Below are positions 42,684 through 52,391 of a stretch of DNA of 64,000 nucleotides, in pieces. The notes beneath the pieces are model-generated. The model was not told the origin of the DNA. It saw nothing but the letters and a program-made list of their open reading frames with translations, and made no database searches. Location: assembly GCA_026671195.1 (NCBI GenBank), contig JAPOHD010000066.1, positions 1 through 64,000 on the forward strand, read 5' to 3'. Made by a program: the position numbers and the translations under genes. Origin of the DNA: Draconibacterium aestuarii (GTDB lineage: Bacteria > Bacteroidota > Bacteroidia > Bacteroidales > Prolixibacteraceae). The first letter of the stretch is position 1. Each line of letters opens with the position of its first letter.

Positions 42684-45542
42684 ATGATGAATCAAGGAAA
42701 ACTAAAATTGAAAGTAATTGCTGTTTTTTTGATGGCAATTATGGGCATGTCGTGCTCAAACAAACAATGGGAAAGCTACCCGGAAGGCATTGTGATTTAC
42801 CCGTCGGATCCTTCGGAAAATTCGGCTCAGGTAGTTCGAATCACTCCGCTTGGTGACGAAATTATTAAGGTTTCGGCAAGTGCCACACAAGCATTCAGCC
42901 CAGCCGAGAGTTTAACAGTATTGCCCGATGTAAAACCTGTAAAATTTAACGTTGAAGAGAAAGAGGACCAATTGGTAATTTCTACTTCAAAAACACTGGT
43001 TATCGTTTCGAAAGTTACCGGAGAAGTTGAATTTGCTGATGAAAACGGCAAAACCATTCTGGAAGAAAAAACAAACGGTGGTAAAACAATTATTCCAATG
43101 GAAGTGGATGGCGAAAAAGGTTACACGCTTCAGCAGGTTTTTGAATCATCTGAAGATGAGGCTATTTACGGTTTGGGGCAGCACCAGGCAAACGAAATCA
43201 ACTACAAAGGAAAAAACGAAGAGTTGTTTCAATACAACACCAAAGTTTCGGTACCATTTATTGTATCGAACAAAAATTACGGAATCCTTTGGGACAATTA
43301 TTCGTTTTCGCGTTATGGCGACCCACGTCCATATGGACAGATCGACCAATTGAAATTGTATGATAAAGAGGGAAACGAAGGTGGTTTAACCGCTACTTAC
43401 ATCGATGATACAAAAAAGAATCATGTTTTTGTAGTTCGCAAAGAATCGACAATCGATTACGAAAATCTGGAAACCATCGAGAATTTCCTTGCAGATTTTA
43501 GTTTCGATCATGCCCAAATTAACTGGGAAGGTGATATTGAAGCAAACGAAGATGGCATGTTCCACTTCTTGTTATACTATGCCGGTTATACAAAAATATG
43601 GATCGACGGAGAATTGATGGTTGACAAATGGCGTACTGCCTGGAATCCATCGGTGGCCAAGTTCCCGATTGATATGAAGAAAGGGAAAAAATACTCGGTT
43701 AAACTGGAGTGGATTCCTGATGGCGGTGTTTCATACATCGGTTTGAAAGTTCTTTCTCCACGTTCTGAAGAAGATCAAAACAGAATCTCTTTCTTCTCTG
43801 AAATGGGCGACCAAATTGAGTATGTATTTATGAAAGGTAACTCAATGGACGATGTAATCAGTCGTTACCGTACCGTTACCGGTAAAGCTCAGGTAATGCC
43901 TAAATGGGCAATGGGATTCTGGCAAAGTCGCGAGCGTTATAAAACGCAGGAAGAACTGGAAAGCACTCTGGCTGAGTTCAGAAAAAGACACATTCCGATC
44001 GATAACATTGTACAAGACTGGTCGTACTGGAAAGTTGACGACTGGGGAAGCCACGATTTTGATGAAGAGCGTTTCCCGGATGCCAAAAGAATGGTGGATT
44101 ACGTTCATGATAACAACGCACGCATTTTGATTTCGGTTTGGCCTAAATTTTATATGGGAACCGACCACTATAACGAGTTCAACGAAAAAGGCTGGATGTA
44201 CCAGCAAGCTATTAAAGATAGCATTCGCGACTGGATTTATCCGGGTTACATCGGTTCGTTCTACGATGCCTACAACGAAGGAGCGCGCGAGCTTTTCTGG
44301 AAACAGATCGACGAAAAATTGTATTCAAAAGGTTTCGATGCCTGGTGGTTGGATGCAACTGAGCCGGATATTTTATCAAATGCAAGTGTTGAATACCGCA
44401 AACAGTTGATGAATCCAACAGCGCTAGGTTCTTCAACAAAATATTTCAACGCTTTTGCTTTAATGAATGCCAAAGGTATTTACGAAGGACAGCGTGCGAA
44501 AAATCCAACCGACAGGGTATTTATTTTAACTCGTTCGGGTTTTGCAGGAATGCAACGATACGGAACAACAACCTGGAGTGGCGATACGGGAACTTGTTGG
44601 GAAGATATGGAAGCACAGATTTCTGCCGGAATCAACTTCTCTATGTCTGGATTGCCATACTGGACTATGGATATCGGTGGTTTCAGTGTCCAAAAGAAAT
44701 TTGAAAATGCAAGAAAGGGGAGTGCTGAAGAAGAAGAATGGCGTGAGTTGAACACTCGCTGGTATCAGTTTGGAGCTTTTGTTCCATTGTTCAGGGTTCA
44801 TGGTCAGTATCCTTTCCGCGAAATTTACAACATTGCTCCTGAGAATCATCCTGCTTACAAATCGATGTTGTATTACAACAAATTGCGCTATCGTTTAATG
44901 CCTTACATTTACAGTTTAACCGGTGCAATTTACCATGAAGATTACACCATGATGCGAGGTTTGGCAATGGATTTCTCCACCGACAAACGAGTGTTAAACA
45001 TTGGCGACCAATATATGTTTGGTTCATCAATGATGGTTTGTCCGATATACAACTACAAAGAGCGTAACCGCGATGTATATTTCCCGAATAACGAAGGTTG
45101 GTACGATCTGTATACCGGTAAATACATTTCAGGTGGTCAGAAACTGAATGTGGAAGCTCCTTACGAAAGAATGCCTTTATTTGTTCGTGAAGGATCAATT
45201 CTTCCTGTTGGACCTGTAATTGAATACACCGGTCAGGAGACAGATGAGCCTGTTGATCTGTTCGTGTACACCGGGAAAGATGGTTCATTTAAAATCTACG
45301 AAGATGAAGGAACCAACTACGATTACGAGCAAGGTGAATTCTCTACTATCAAATTAAGCTGGAACGAAGCAGCCGGCGAACTTACTATCGGCAAGCGCGA
45401 AGGTGCATACGATGGAATGGCCAAAGAGCAGGCTTTCAGAGTGGTATTCATTTCGAAAACAAGTCCTGTTTCGATCGATAAAAATACAAAAGATTTAAAG
45501 GTGGTAAAATACATCGGAGAAGAATTAAAAATTAGTTTATAA
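42684..45542 (+). CDS. GH31 alpha-glycosidase with PA14 insert (alpha-xylosidase-like)
   Basis: The start is placed at ATG 42684 (MMNQGKLKLKVIAVFLMAIM), giving a lipoprotein signal ending GMSC; the frame from TTG 42624 is less likely. 952 residues: N-terminal GH31 beta-sandwich (about 40-245), a PA14-like insert (about 250-360: NWEGDIEANEDGMFHFLLYY, KIWIDGELMVDKW, VKLEWIPDGG), TIM barrel (about 400-720) with nucleophile D557 in WWLDATEPD and acid/base D634 in TWSGDTGTCWEDM, and C-terminal beta domains. A PA14 insert in this position is known from Bacteroides xyloglucan alpha-xylosidases, so action on alpha-xylosyl side chains is the best guess; alpha-glucosidase is possible. Confidence 0.92.
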   Translation: MMNQGKLKLKVIAVFLMAIMGMSCSNKQWESYPEGIVIYPSDPSENSAQVVRITPLGDEIIKVSASATQAFSPAESLTVLPDVKPVKFNVEEKEDQLVISTSKTLVIVSKVTGEVEFADENGKTILEEKTNGGKTIIPMEVDGEKGYTLQQVFESSEDEAIYGLGQHQANEINYKGKNEELFQYNTKVSVPFIVSNKNYGILWDNYSFSRYGDPRPYGQIDQLKLYDKEGNEGGLTATYIDDTKKNHVFVVRKESTIDYENLETIENFLADFSFDHAQINWEGDIEANEDGMFHFLLYYAGYTKIWIDGELMVDKWRTAWNPSVAKFPIDMKKGKKYSVKLEWIPDGGVSYIGLKVLSPRSEEDQNRISFFSEMGDQIEYVFMKGNSMDDVISRYRTVTGKAQVMPKWAMGFWQSRERYKTQEELESTLAEFRKRHIPIDNIVQDWSYWKVDDWGSHDFDEERFPDAKRMVDYVHDNNARILISVWPKFYMGTDHYNEFNEKGWMYQQAIKDSIRDWIYPGYIGSFYDAYNEGARELFWKQIDEKLYSKGFDAWWLDATEPDILSNASVEYRKQLMNPTALGSSTKYFNAFALMNAKGIYEGQRAKNPTDRVFILTRSGFAGMQRYGTTTWSGDTGTCWEDMEAQISAGINFSMSGLPYWTMDIGGFSVQKKFENARKGSAEEEEWRELNTRWYQFGAFVPLFRVHGQYPFREIYNIAPENHPAYKSMLYYNKLRYRLMPYIYSLTGAIYHEDYTMMRGLAMDFSTDKRVLNIGDQYMFGSSMMVCPIYNYKERNRDVYFPNNEGWYDLYTGKYISGGQKLNVEAPYERMPLFVREGSILPVGPVIEYTGQETDEPVDLFVYTGKDGSFKIYEDEGTNYDYEQGEFSTIKLSWNEAAGELTIGKREGAYDGMAKEQAFRVVFISKTSPVSIDKNTKDLKVVKYIGEELKISL

Positions 45543-45553
45543 CACAACATAAT

Positions 45554-45595
45554 CCTGCCCGGCCATAAAAAGTCGGGCAGGTTGTTAGTTTGTTA
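45554..45595 (+). terminator. Hairpin between GH31 and GH3
   Basis: CCTGCCCG (45554-45561) and CGGGCAGG (45574-45581), 12-nt loop, followed by TTGTTAGTTTGTT. Partial terminator or attenuator. Confidence 0.65.
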
Positions 45596-45615
45596 ATACA
45601 TAGGACTTTAATCAG

Positions 45616-47796
45616 ATGAACAGAAAATTAATTGCCGGGGTAATTCTTACCTTGTTTTTTATCAATGCTACCCATGCTCAGCGTGTTGTTGATATGGAAA
45701 AAAAGATCGACGAAATTATCTCTCAGCTTACACTCGAAGAAAAAGTGTCGATGTGCCATGCACAATCGAAATTTAGTTCGCCCGGTGTTTCGCGTTTGGG
45801 AATTCCTGAGATTTGGATGTCGGATGGACCACACGGAGTTCGAGGAGAAATTAATTGGGACAACTGGGGTTATGCCGATTGGACCAACGATTATATCACA
45901 GCTTTCCCGGCGCTTACTGCACTTGCTGCAAGTTTTAATCATGAATTATCGCACGAATACGGTATTGCCCTTGGAGAGGAAGCACGTTACCGTAAAAAAG
46001 ACATTCTTCTTGGACCGGGAGTAAATATTTACCGTACTCCGCTTAACGGACGAAATTTTGAATACATGGGTGAAGATCCGTTCCTGGCTTCAACAATGGT
46101 GGTGCCTTATATTAAAGGTGTACAGGAAAACGGAGTGGCAGCCTGTGTAAAACATTTTGCCCTGAACAACCAGGAAGAATGGCGCGGACATATCAATGTA
46201 AATGTTAGCGACAGAGCTTTGTACGAAATTTATTTGCCGGCTTTTAAAGCTGCGGTTGAAGAAGCTGAAGTTTGGTCGGTTATGGGGGCTTACAACCAGT
46301 TCAGAGGACAGCACACCAGCCACCACGAAATTCTGGTAAATGAAATTTTAAAAGGCAAGTGGGGATTCGACGGTGTGCTGATCACCGACTGGGGAAGTGC
46401 GCACGATACAAAAGAGGCGGCACACAACGGTTTGGATATTGAAATGGGAACCTGGACAAACGGGTTAACCGCTTCAATTGATTTGGCTTACGACCAATAT
46501 TTCCTGGCAAATCCGTTTCTTGAGATGTTAAAAAGCGGCGAAATTGAGGAAGCGGTTGTTGACGATAAAGTACGTCGTATTCTTCGGTTGATGTTTCGCA
46601 CAAACATGAATACAGAGCGTCCGCTGGGTAGAATGAACAACGTTGAGCATACCAATGTAGCTCGTAAAGTTGCTGCCGACGGAATTGTTCTGTTGAAAAA
46701 CGAGAACGACTTTTTCCCATTTGATGCGGAATCGGCTGTAACCATTGCAGTAATTGGTGAGAATGCAACCCGATCGATGACAATTGGTGGCGGTTCTTCG
46801 GAGTTGAAAGCAAAATATGAGATTTCACTATTGGAAGGCATTCAAAAACGCTTTACCAATGCAAACATTCTGCATTCAATGGGATACGCTTCGGGACCGT
46901 CGGCGTATGGTCGCGAAATTCCTTCTGATTTGGATGCTGACTCGTTGATGACTGCTGCCGTTGAAACGGCTAAAAAAGCTGATATCGTATTGTTTATTTG
47001 TGGTTTAAACAAAAACCACTACCAGGACTGCGAAGGCGGCGATCGTCAGTATTTTAATTTGCCTTTCGGTCAGAACGAGTTGATCGACAAATTGTTGGAA
47101 ATAAACAGCAATTTAGGTGTGGTACTGGTAAGTGGAAATGCGGTTGATATGCCATGGTTAAATAAAATAAAAGGTTTAATTCAGTCGTGGTACAACGGAA
47201 GCGAGGCCGGAAATGCATTGGCCGACATTCTTTCGGGCGACGTAAATCCTTCGGGTAAATTACCCTATTCGTACCCGGTAAAACTGAATGACAATGCCGC
47301 TCATTATTTTGGTGAATTATCATACCCCGGCGACAGTATCAATCAATACTACAAAGAAGATATACTTGTAGGATATCGTTGGCACGACACCAAAACAATT
47401 AAACCGTTGTTTGCCTTTGGTTACGGACTGTCGTACACCAGTTTTGATATTAAAAATGCAGGGGCAAATAAAAAAGTATACACTGCTGAAGAAACTGTGA
47501 AAATATCGTGCATAGTCGAAAATACAGGCGACACAAAAGGTGCAGAGGTAATTCAGGTGTATGTGGGCAAACCAAAATCAAAAGTTGACAGAGCTGTGAA
47601 AGAACTGAAAGGTTTCGACAAAATATACCTGAATGCAGGTGAAAGTCAGAAAGTAGAAATTGAAATTCCTTTGAGTAAACTGGCTTTTTACGATGAAACA
47701 ATTTCGGATTGGAACATTGAAAAAGGCGACTACAAGATTTACCTTGGAAACGCCTCAAATAAAATTGCTAAAGAGCTGAAGATAAAAGTCGAATAG
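45616..47796 (+). CDS. GH3 beta-glycosidase
   Basis: 726 residues. Signal peptide ending ATHAQ; GH3 barrel (MSDGPHGVRGE, LLGPGVNIYRTPLNGRNFEY, ACVKHFALNNQEEWRG) with nucleophile D258 in GVLITDWGS; GH3 C-terminal domain (GIVLLKNENDFFPF, GLNKNHYQDCEGGDRQ); fibronectin-III-like domain (about 625-700, IVENTGDTKGAEVIQVYVGK). Probably a beta-glucosidase or beta-xylosidase acting after GH31; an alternating alpha-xylosidase/beta-glucosidase pair would suit xyloglucan oligosaccharides. Follows GH31 by 73 nt. Confidence 0.93.
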   Translation: MNRKLIAGVILTLFFINATHAQRVVDMEKKIDEIISQLTLEEKVSMCHAQSKFSSPGVSRLGIPEIWMSDGPHGVRGEINWDNWGYADWTNDYITAFPALTALAASFNHELSHEYGIALGEEARYRKKDILLGPGVNIYRTPLNGRNFEYMGEDPFLASTMVVPYIKGVQENGVAACVKHFALNNQEEWRGHINVNVSDRALYEIYLPAFKAAVEEAEVWSVMGAYNQFRGQHTSHHEILVNEILKGKWGFDGVLITDWGSAHDTKEAAHNGLDIEMGTWTNGLTASIDLAYDQYFLANPFLEMLKSGEIEEAVVDDKVRRILRLMFRTNMNTERPLGRMNNVEHTNVARKVAADGIVLLKNENDFFPFDAESAVTIAVIGENATRSMTIGGGSSELKAKYEISLLEGIQKRFTNANILHSMGYASGPSAYGREIPSDLDADSLMTAAVETAKKADIVLFICGLNKNHYQDCEGGDRQYFNLPFGQNELIDKLLEINSNLGVVLVSGNAVDMPWLNKIKGLIQSWYNGSEAGNALADILSGDVNPSGKLPYSYPVKLNDNAAHYFGELSYPGDSINQYYKEDILVGYRWHDTKTIKPLFAFGYGLSYTSFDIKNAGANKKVYTAEETVKISCIVENTGDTKGAEVIQVYVGKPKSKVDRAVKELKGFDKIYLNAGESQKVEIEIPLSKLAFYDETISDWNIEKGDYKIYLGNASNKIAKELKIKVE

Positions 47797-47891
47797 CATT
47801 TGAAGATTCAGACTGAAGGGTTTCTTTGAAACCACCATTTGAAGTAAAACCAAAATATTGTACGAAGCAAGTTTAGTTAATTGAAAAAGGT

Positions 47892-47933
47892 AAAGCAGTG
47901 ATTTTGAATTTATTTCAAAATCCTGCTTTTTTA
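47892..47933 (+). terminator. Rho-independent terminator after GH3
   Basis: AAAGCAG-t-GATTTTGAA (47892-47908) pairs with TTCAAAATC-CTGCTTT (47914-47929), with one bulge, followed by T's to 47932. Confidence 0.8.
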
Positions 47934-47937
47934 TTTC

Positions 47938-47945
47938 TATTTTTG
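47938..47945 (+). promoter_or_regulatory. Candidate -7 element of the hybrid sensor gene
   Basis: TATTTTTG matches the Bacteroidota -7 consensus TAnnTTTG, just after the terminator and 48 nt before the ATG. A TTTC at 47913-47916 is an imperfect -33. Confidence 0.3.
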
Positions 47946-47992
47946 CTAACTAATAAAATTCTGACATATTGGTATTTATTTTAGAATTGTTT

Positions 47993-50900
47993 ATGAGTCA
48001 AGGCCTTAAGGGGAATAATATAAAACCTGTTTTTGCAAGTCTGTTTATTTATTTTACATTCCTAATTCATTCATTTGCCGCTGCAACACCCGAAAGCCAG
48101 TACAAATTTATGCACATCGATGTAAACGATGGTCTTTCGAACAACGAGGTACACGCCATACTAAAAGACAGCAACGGTTTTATGTGGTTTGGAACATCGC
48201 GAGGTTTAAACCGCTTCGACGGTACAAAGTTTAAAATCTACAAATACCAACCGGATGAGAATTCATCCATGCCATTTAACAGCATCGACTTTTTATTTGA
48301 AGACCCGGATCAGAATATCTGGATTCGGTCGTTAAGTGAATTTGCTATTTTTAATTCGGAAAAGGAATCCTTTACCAGCGCCGATTCTTATTATAAAAAT
48401 ACTTCCATTCCTTTGTTTGGACTGCGATCCCTTTTTACAGACCATGCTGGAAATCTGTGGTTTCTAAACCAAAATCAGAAGCTTTATAAATATGCTACAG
48501 GCGATTTGAGTGTCGATTCCATTCAGTATATTCCATCAAATGCAAGTGCCGTAAATTCGTATTTAAAAGATCTGAAAGAAGATTCCAATCATAAAGTGTG
48601 GGCGGTTTCAAATGCCGGAGAACTTGTAAAAATCAATCCCGGTTCGTACGAAATCGAATATTCTTGTCAGTTAGATTCTGATTATAAAAACGAAACCAAC
48701 AACTTTAATTTGTTTATCGACAAGGATGATGATATCTGGATCTATTCGCCCGGACAGCCGAATGGTTTGTATTTCCTGCGGTCGGGATCGAATGAAGTGA
48801 TTCATTATACAGAATTATCGACTCCTTTAAAACTGAATAGTGTGCTGGTATCTTCTGTTACAGAGGACGATGAGGGGGAAATTTGGATTGCTACAGACCA
48901 TGGCGGAATTAATATTTTTGACAAAAAGACTCAATCGATTTTGTATGTGCAAAGCGACCGAATGAATGATTACTGCATTTCTCAGAACAGTGTAACCTGT
49001 TTGTATAAAGACCGGCAGGGCATTATTTGGGCCGGTACCTTCAAAAAAGGAGTGAGTTATTATCACAAAAACCTGATTCGTTTTGATCATTATGCACATC
49101 AACCGGCCAACCCAAACAGTCTTCCGTTCAATGATGTGAACTGTTTTGCTGAAGACGACAGGGGAAATCTGTGGATTGGTACAAATGGTGGAGGACTGAT
49201 TTATTTCGATCGTGCAAAAAACACGTTCAAAACGTATCTGCACAACCCGGATAATACTGAAAGTCTGGCCTCAAATATTATTGTGTCGTTGTATATCGAT
49301 GCTTATAAGCAGTTGTGGATAGGCACCTACTTTGGTGGTTTGGATCGTTTTGATGGGCAGAAGTTTTATCATCACCGGCACAAACCCGGCGATTCAACAA
49401 CACTGGCCGACGACCGTGTTTGGGAAATCATGGAAGACTCGAAAAAGAATTTCTGGGTAGGAACATTAAATGGCGGTTTAAATTTGTACGATCACGAACG
49501 GGAGCGATTTTTTCATTATCGTGCTTACGAAATGAATTCGGTGGGATCGAATTTTATAACCTCCATAGTTGAAGATTCTGAGAGTAATTTGTGGATTGGT
49601 ACCAGCGACGGTCTCGATGTTTTAAATCTTACCACAAAACAATTTAAACATTTTGCTCCCAGCCCCGGAGTTCCAGGGAAACTGAGCAATAAAAATGCGA
49701 TCGACCTTCATGAAGACAGTCATGGATTGATATGGATTGCTACCAACGAAGGATTGAACATTTACAGCAAAACTGAAAATGTATTTCGGAATTTAACGGA
49801 AAAAGAAGGATTGCCCGATTCGAACATTAAAACCATTATTGAAGACCAACATGGGAATTTATGGATTTCGACAACAATCGGGATTTCGCGCATAAGTATA
49901 TTAAATTATTCTGAACAACTGAAGTTGAGTGAGTTGCAGTTTGATGTTGTGAGTTACAACAAACTTGACGGGCTTCAGGGAAAAGAATTTAACGAGAAAG
50001 CAGCTTATCGAATGCGCTCGGGCGAGGTTGTTTTTGGGGGGGCAAACGGTTTCAATTTATTTATTCCCGAGAATCTTGATGACAACTTTCCTGAGAACAA
50101 AGTGGTTCTTACCAATTTTAAGGTTTTTAACCGGAATGTAAAAGTGGGTGAACCATTCCGGAAACGAATTATTCTTGAAAAATCGGTATTGGCGCAGAAT
50201 GAAATTACGCTTTATCACAACGAGAATGTATTTTCATTTGAATTTGCTGCACTGAATTTCTTTCACCCCGAGAAGAACAGTTTTGAATACCTGTTGGATG
50301 GATTTAATACGGAGTGGTTAAAAGTTGACGCTTCAAATGATATTACTTTTACCAACTTGAATGCAGGTGATTATCAGTTACGAATTCGTGTTTCCGACGA
50401 TGGTAAAAACTGGAAAGAAATGCAGCAGCCTTTGAAAATTAAAATCCTTCCGCCGTATTGGAAAACCAAAGTGGCTTATTTTCTGTATTTCCTGTTAATT
50501 ATTTCGATCTTTTACATTGCCCGTAAAATGATGTTGGAAAGACAGCGATTAAAACTGGAGGCGCAACACGAACATCTGGAGGCGGTTCGTATGCAGGAGT
50601 TGGATGCACTAAAAACGCGTTTTTTTATGAATATCAGCCACGAGTTCAGAACGCCGCTAACCTTGATTTTAACGCCCATCGAAAAGCTTCTTTCGTTGAA
50701 AACAGATTCACAACAAAAAACTCAGCTGGAGCTTATTCACCGAAATGCCAGCCGTTTGCTTTCCATGGTAAATCAATTGCTTGATTTCAGGAAACTGGAA
50801 GTGCAAGCGATTAAGGCAAAACCAAAGTGGGGCGAACTGGTTTCGTTTAGCAAACATATCGGTGAATCTTTTAGCGATATGGCAGAAAACAAACAGATCG

Positions 50901-52201
50901 ATTACAAATTTAAGGCCGGAGAAGCGCATTTATACACATATTTTGATCACGATAAAGTCGAAAAAATTCTGTCTAATTTATTGTCGAATGCCTATAAGTT
51001 TACACCCGAAAATGGCGAAATCAGTTTAGCTTTGGAACTTCGTAAGAATCAGTTTGCTTCAGAAGAAGAAAAGAAAACGGGAACTTTTATTGCTACGGTA
51101 AAAGATTCGGGAATTGGAATTTCGCCGGAAAAACAGAACAAAATATTCGACCGCTTTTTCCAGGATGATTTGCCTGGAGATTTTGTACAGCAGGGGAGTG
51201 GAATAGGACTTTCTATGGTGAAAGAGTATGTTGAAATTTTGGGCGGTTCGATTCGCGTTGAAAGTACTGATGGTAATGGTAGCTCGTTTGCTGTAAATCT
51301 TCCGGTGCAGCTCTTTTCTGAAAAAGAAATAGAGGTGAACAAACTGCAGGAGCCGGTTAAAAAATCGGAGTTTGTAATTTCAATTACAACCGAAACTACA
51401 GATGCAGCTTACGACAGTGAGAAGAAAACGATTTTGTTGGTGGAAGACAATCACGATTTCCGAAATTACCTGAAAAATCATTTAAATGGCCGTTACAATA
51501 TTTTGGAAGCTCCACATGGAAAAGCAGGTTGGGAGCAGGTTTTAAAACACATGCCCGATTTGGTGGTTAGCGATGTGATGATGCCACAAATGAATGGGGT
51601 GGAGCTCTGCAGCAAAATAAAGAATGATGCCCGGACTTCGCATGTGCCGGTGATTTTACTTACTGCAAAAGTTGAAACTGAAGACACACTTGAGGGATTT
51701 AGTTCGGGTGCCGACGATTATATCTCAAAACCTTTCGATTTCAGGATTCTGGAAACACGAATCGGGAACATTATCAGTACACGTGAGAAATTGCAACACA
51801 GGTATCAGTCGATGCTGGGTATTAACCCGGAAAAGATCAAAGTAAAATCGCTTGACGAAGAATTTATCAAAAAGGCACTCGAAATTGTAGAAGAAAATAT
51901 GGCGAATGCGGGATTCTCCGTTGAAGATATGGCGCAGGAACTGGCGATGAGTCGGGTAAGTTTGTATAAAAAACTATTGTCGTTAACAAAGACACCACCG
52001 GTTGAATTTATACGTATCATTCGTTTAAAACGTGCAGCCGATTATATGAAAGACAGCCAAATGTCTGTTTCTGAAATTGCCTACAAAGTTGGATTTAACA
52101 GTCCGCGTTATTTCTCGAAATACTTTAAAGAATTTTACAAAGAACTGCCTTCGGAATACATTAAAAAATACCGGAAAAGTCGGAGGGGTTTTCGGTTTTA
52201 A
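47993..52201 (+). CDS. Hybrid two-component system sensor/regulator (HTCS)
   Basis: The start is placed at ATG 47993; a TTG at 47969 is in frame. About 1402 residues. Signal/TM at the N-terminus, then a periplasmic sensor of many two-bladed Reg_prop repeats (GFMWFGTSRGLNRFDG, GEIWIATDHGGINIFD, GNLWIGTNGGGLIYFD, NFWVGTLNGGLNLYD), a Y_Y_Y domain (about 720-805), TM helix (about 826-846), HisKA with H883 in NISHEFRTPLTL, HATPase_c (SNLLSNAYKFTPENG; GIGLSMVKEYVEILGG), receiver with D1194 in LVVSDVMMPQMNG, and AraC-type HTH (SEIAYKVGFNSPRYFSKYFK). It senses an oligosaccharide in the periplasm and activates glycan genes; flanking GH31-GH3 and the pectin set are the candidate regulon. Confidence 0.95.
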   Translation: MSQGLKGNNIKPVFASLFIYFTFLIHSFAAATPESQYKFMHIDVNDGLSNNEVHAILKDSNGFMWFGTSRGLNRFDGTKFKIYKYQPDENSSMPFNSIDFLFEDPDQNIWIRSLSEFAIFNSEKESFTSADSYYKNTSIPLFGLRSLFTDHAGNLWFLNQNQKLYKYATGDLSVDSIQYIPSNASAVNSYLKDLKEDSNHKVWAVSNAGELVKINPGSYEIEYSCQLDSDYKNETNNFNLFIDKDDDIWIYSPGQPNGLYFLRSGSNEVIHYTELSTPLKLNSVLVSSVTEDDEGEIWIATDHGGINIFDKKTQSILYVQSDRMNDYCISQNSVTCLYKDRQGIIWAGTFKKGVSYYHKNLIRFDHYAHQPANPNSLPFNDVNCFAEDDRGNLWIGTNGGGLIYFDRAKNTFKTYLHNPDNTESLASNIIVSLYIDAYKQLWIGTYFGGLDRFDGQKFYHHRHKPGDSTTLADDRVWEIMEDSKKNFWVGTLNGGLNLYDHERERFFHYRAYEMNSVGSNFITSIVEDSESNLWIGTSDGLDVLNLTTKQFKHFAPSPGVPGKLSNKNAIDLHEDSHGLIWIATNEGLNIYSKTENVFRNLTEKEGLPDSNIKTIIEDQHGNLWISTTIGISRISILNYSEQLKLSELQFDVVSYNKLDGLQGKEFNEKAAYRMRSGEVVFGGANGFNLFIPENLDDNFPENKVVLTNFKVFNRNVKVGEPFRKRIILEKSVLAQNEITLYHNENVFSFEFAALNFFHPEKNSFEYLLDGFNTEWLKVDASNDITFTNLNAGDYQLRIRVSDDGKNWKEMQQPLKIKILPPYWKTKVAYFLYFLLIISIFYIARKMMLERQRLKLEAQHEHLEAVRMQELDALKTRFFMNISHEFRTPLTLILTPIEKLLSLKTDSQQKTQLELIHRNASRLLSMVNQLLDFRKLEVQAIKAKPKWGELVSFSKHIGESFSDMAENKQIDYKFKAGEAHLYTYFDHDKVEKILSNLLSNAYKFTPENGEISLALELRKNQFASEEEKKTGTFIATVKDSGIGISPEKQNKIFDRFFQDDLPGDFVQQGSGIGLSMVKEYVEILGGSIRVESTDGNGSSFAVNLPVQLFSEKEIEVNKLQEPVKKSEFVISITTETTDAAYDSEKKTILLVEDNHDFRNYLKNHLNGRYNILEAPHGKAGWEQVLKHMPDLVVSDVMMPQMNGVELCSKIKNDARTSHVPVILLTAKVETEDTLEGFSSGADDYISKPFDFRILETRIGNIISTREKLQHRYQSMLGINPEKIKVKSLDEEFIKKALEIVEENMANAGFSVEDMAQELAMSRVSLYKKLLSLTKTPPVEFIRIIRLKRAADYMKDSQMSVSEIAYKVGFNSPRYFSKYFKEFYKELPSEYIKKYRKSRRGFRF

Positions 52202-52355
52202 ATGTGCTCTGAAAGCAGTAATATTACTCATGTATCCAAACTGCATATTGTAAGTTTTCAATAAAAAATAAGCGAAGTAAGAATTTTCTCAACTGTAGCG
52301 TAAAAAAGTCCCGCAAACTGGTATAATTGTCCCCGTCTCAGAAGTGCGTATTTCT

Positions 52356-52363
52356 TATTTTTG
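52356..52363 (+). promoter_or_regulatory. Candidate -7 element of the GH105-DUF4861-esterase operon
   Basis: TATTTTTG fits TAnnTTTG, 28 nt before the GTG start of GH105. No -33 TTTG at the expected distance, as might be expected of an activator-dependent promoter. Confidence 0.35.
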
Positions 52364-52391
52364 CCCTACTTAATAACTAAAAATTACAACT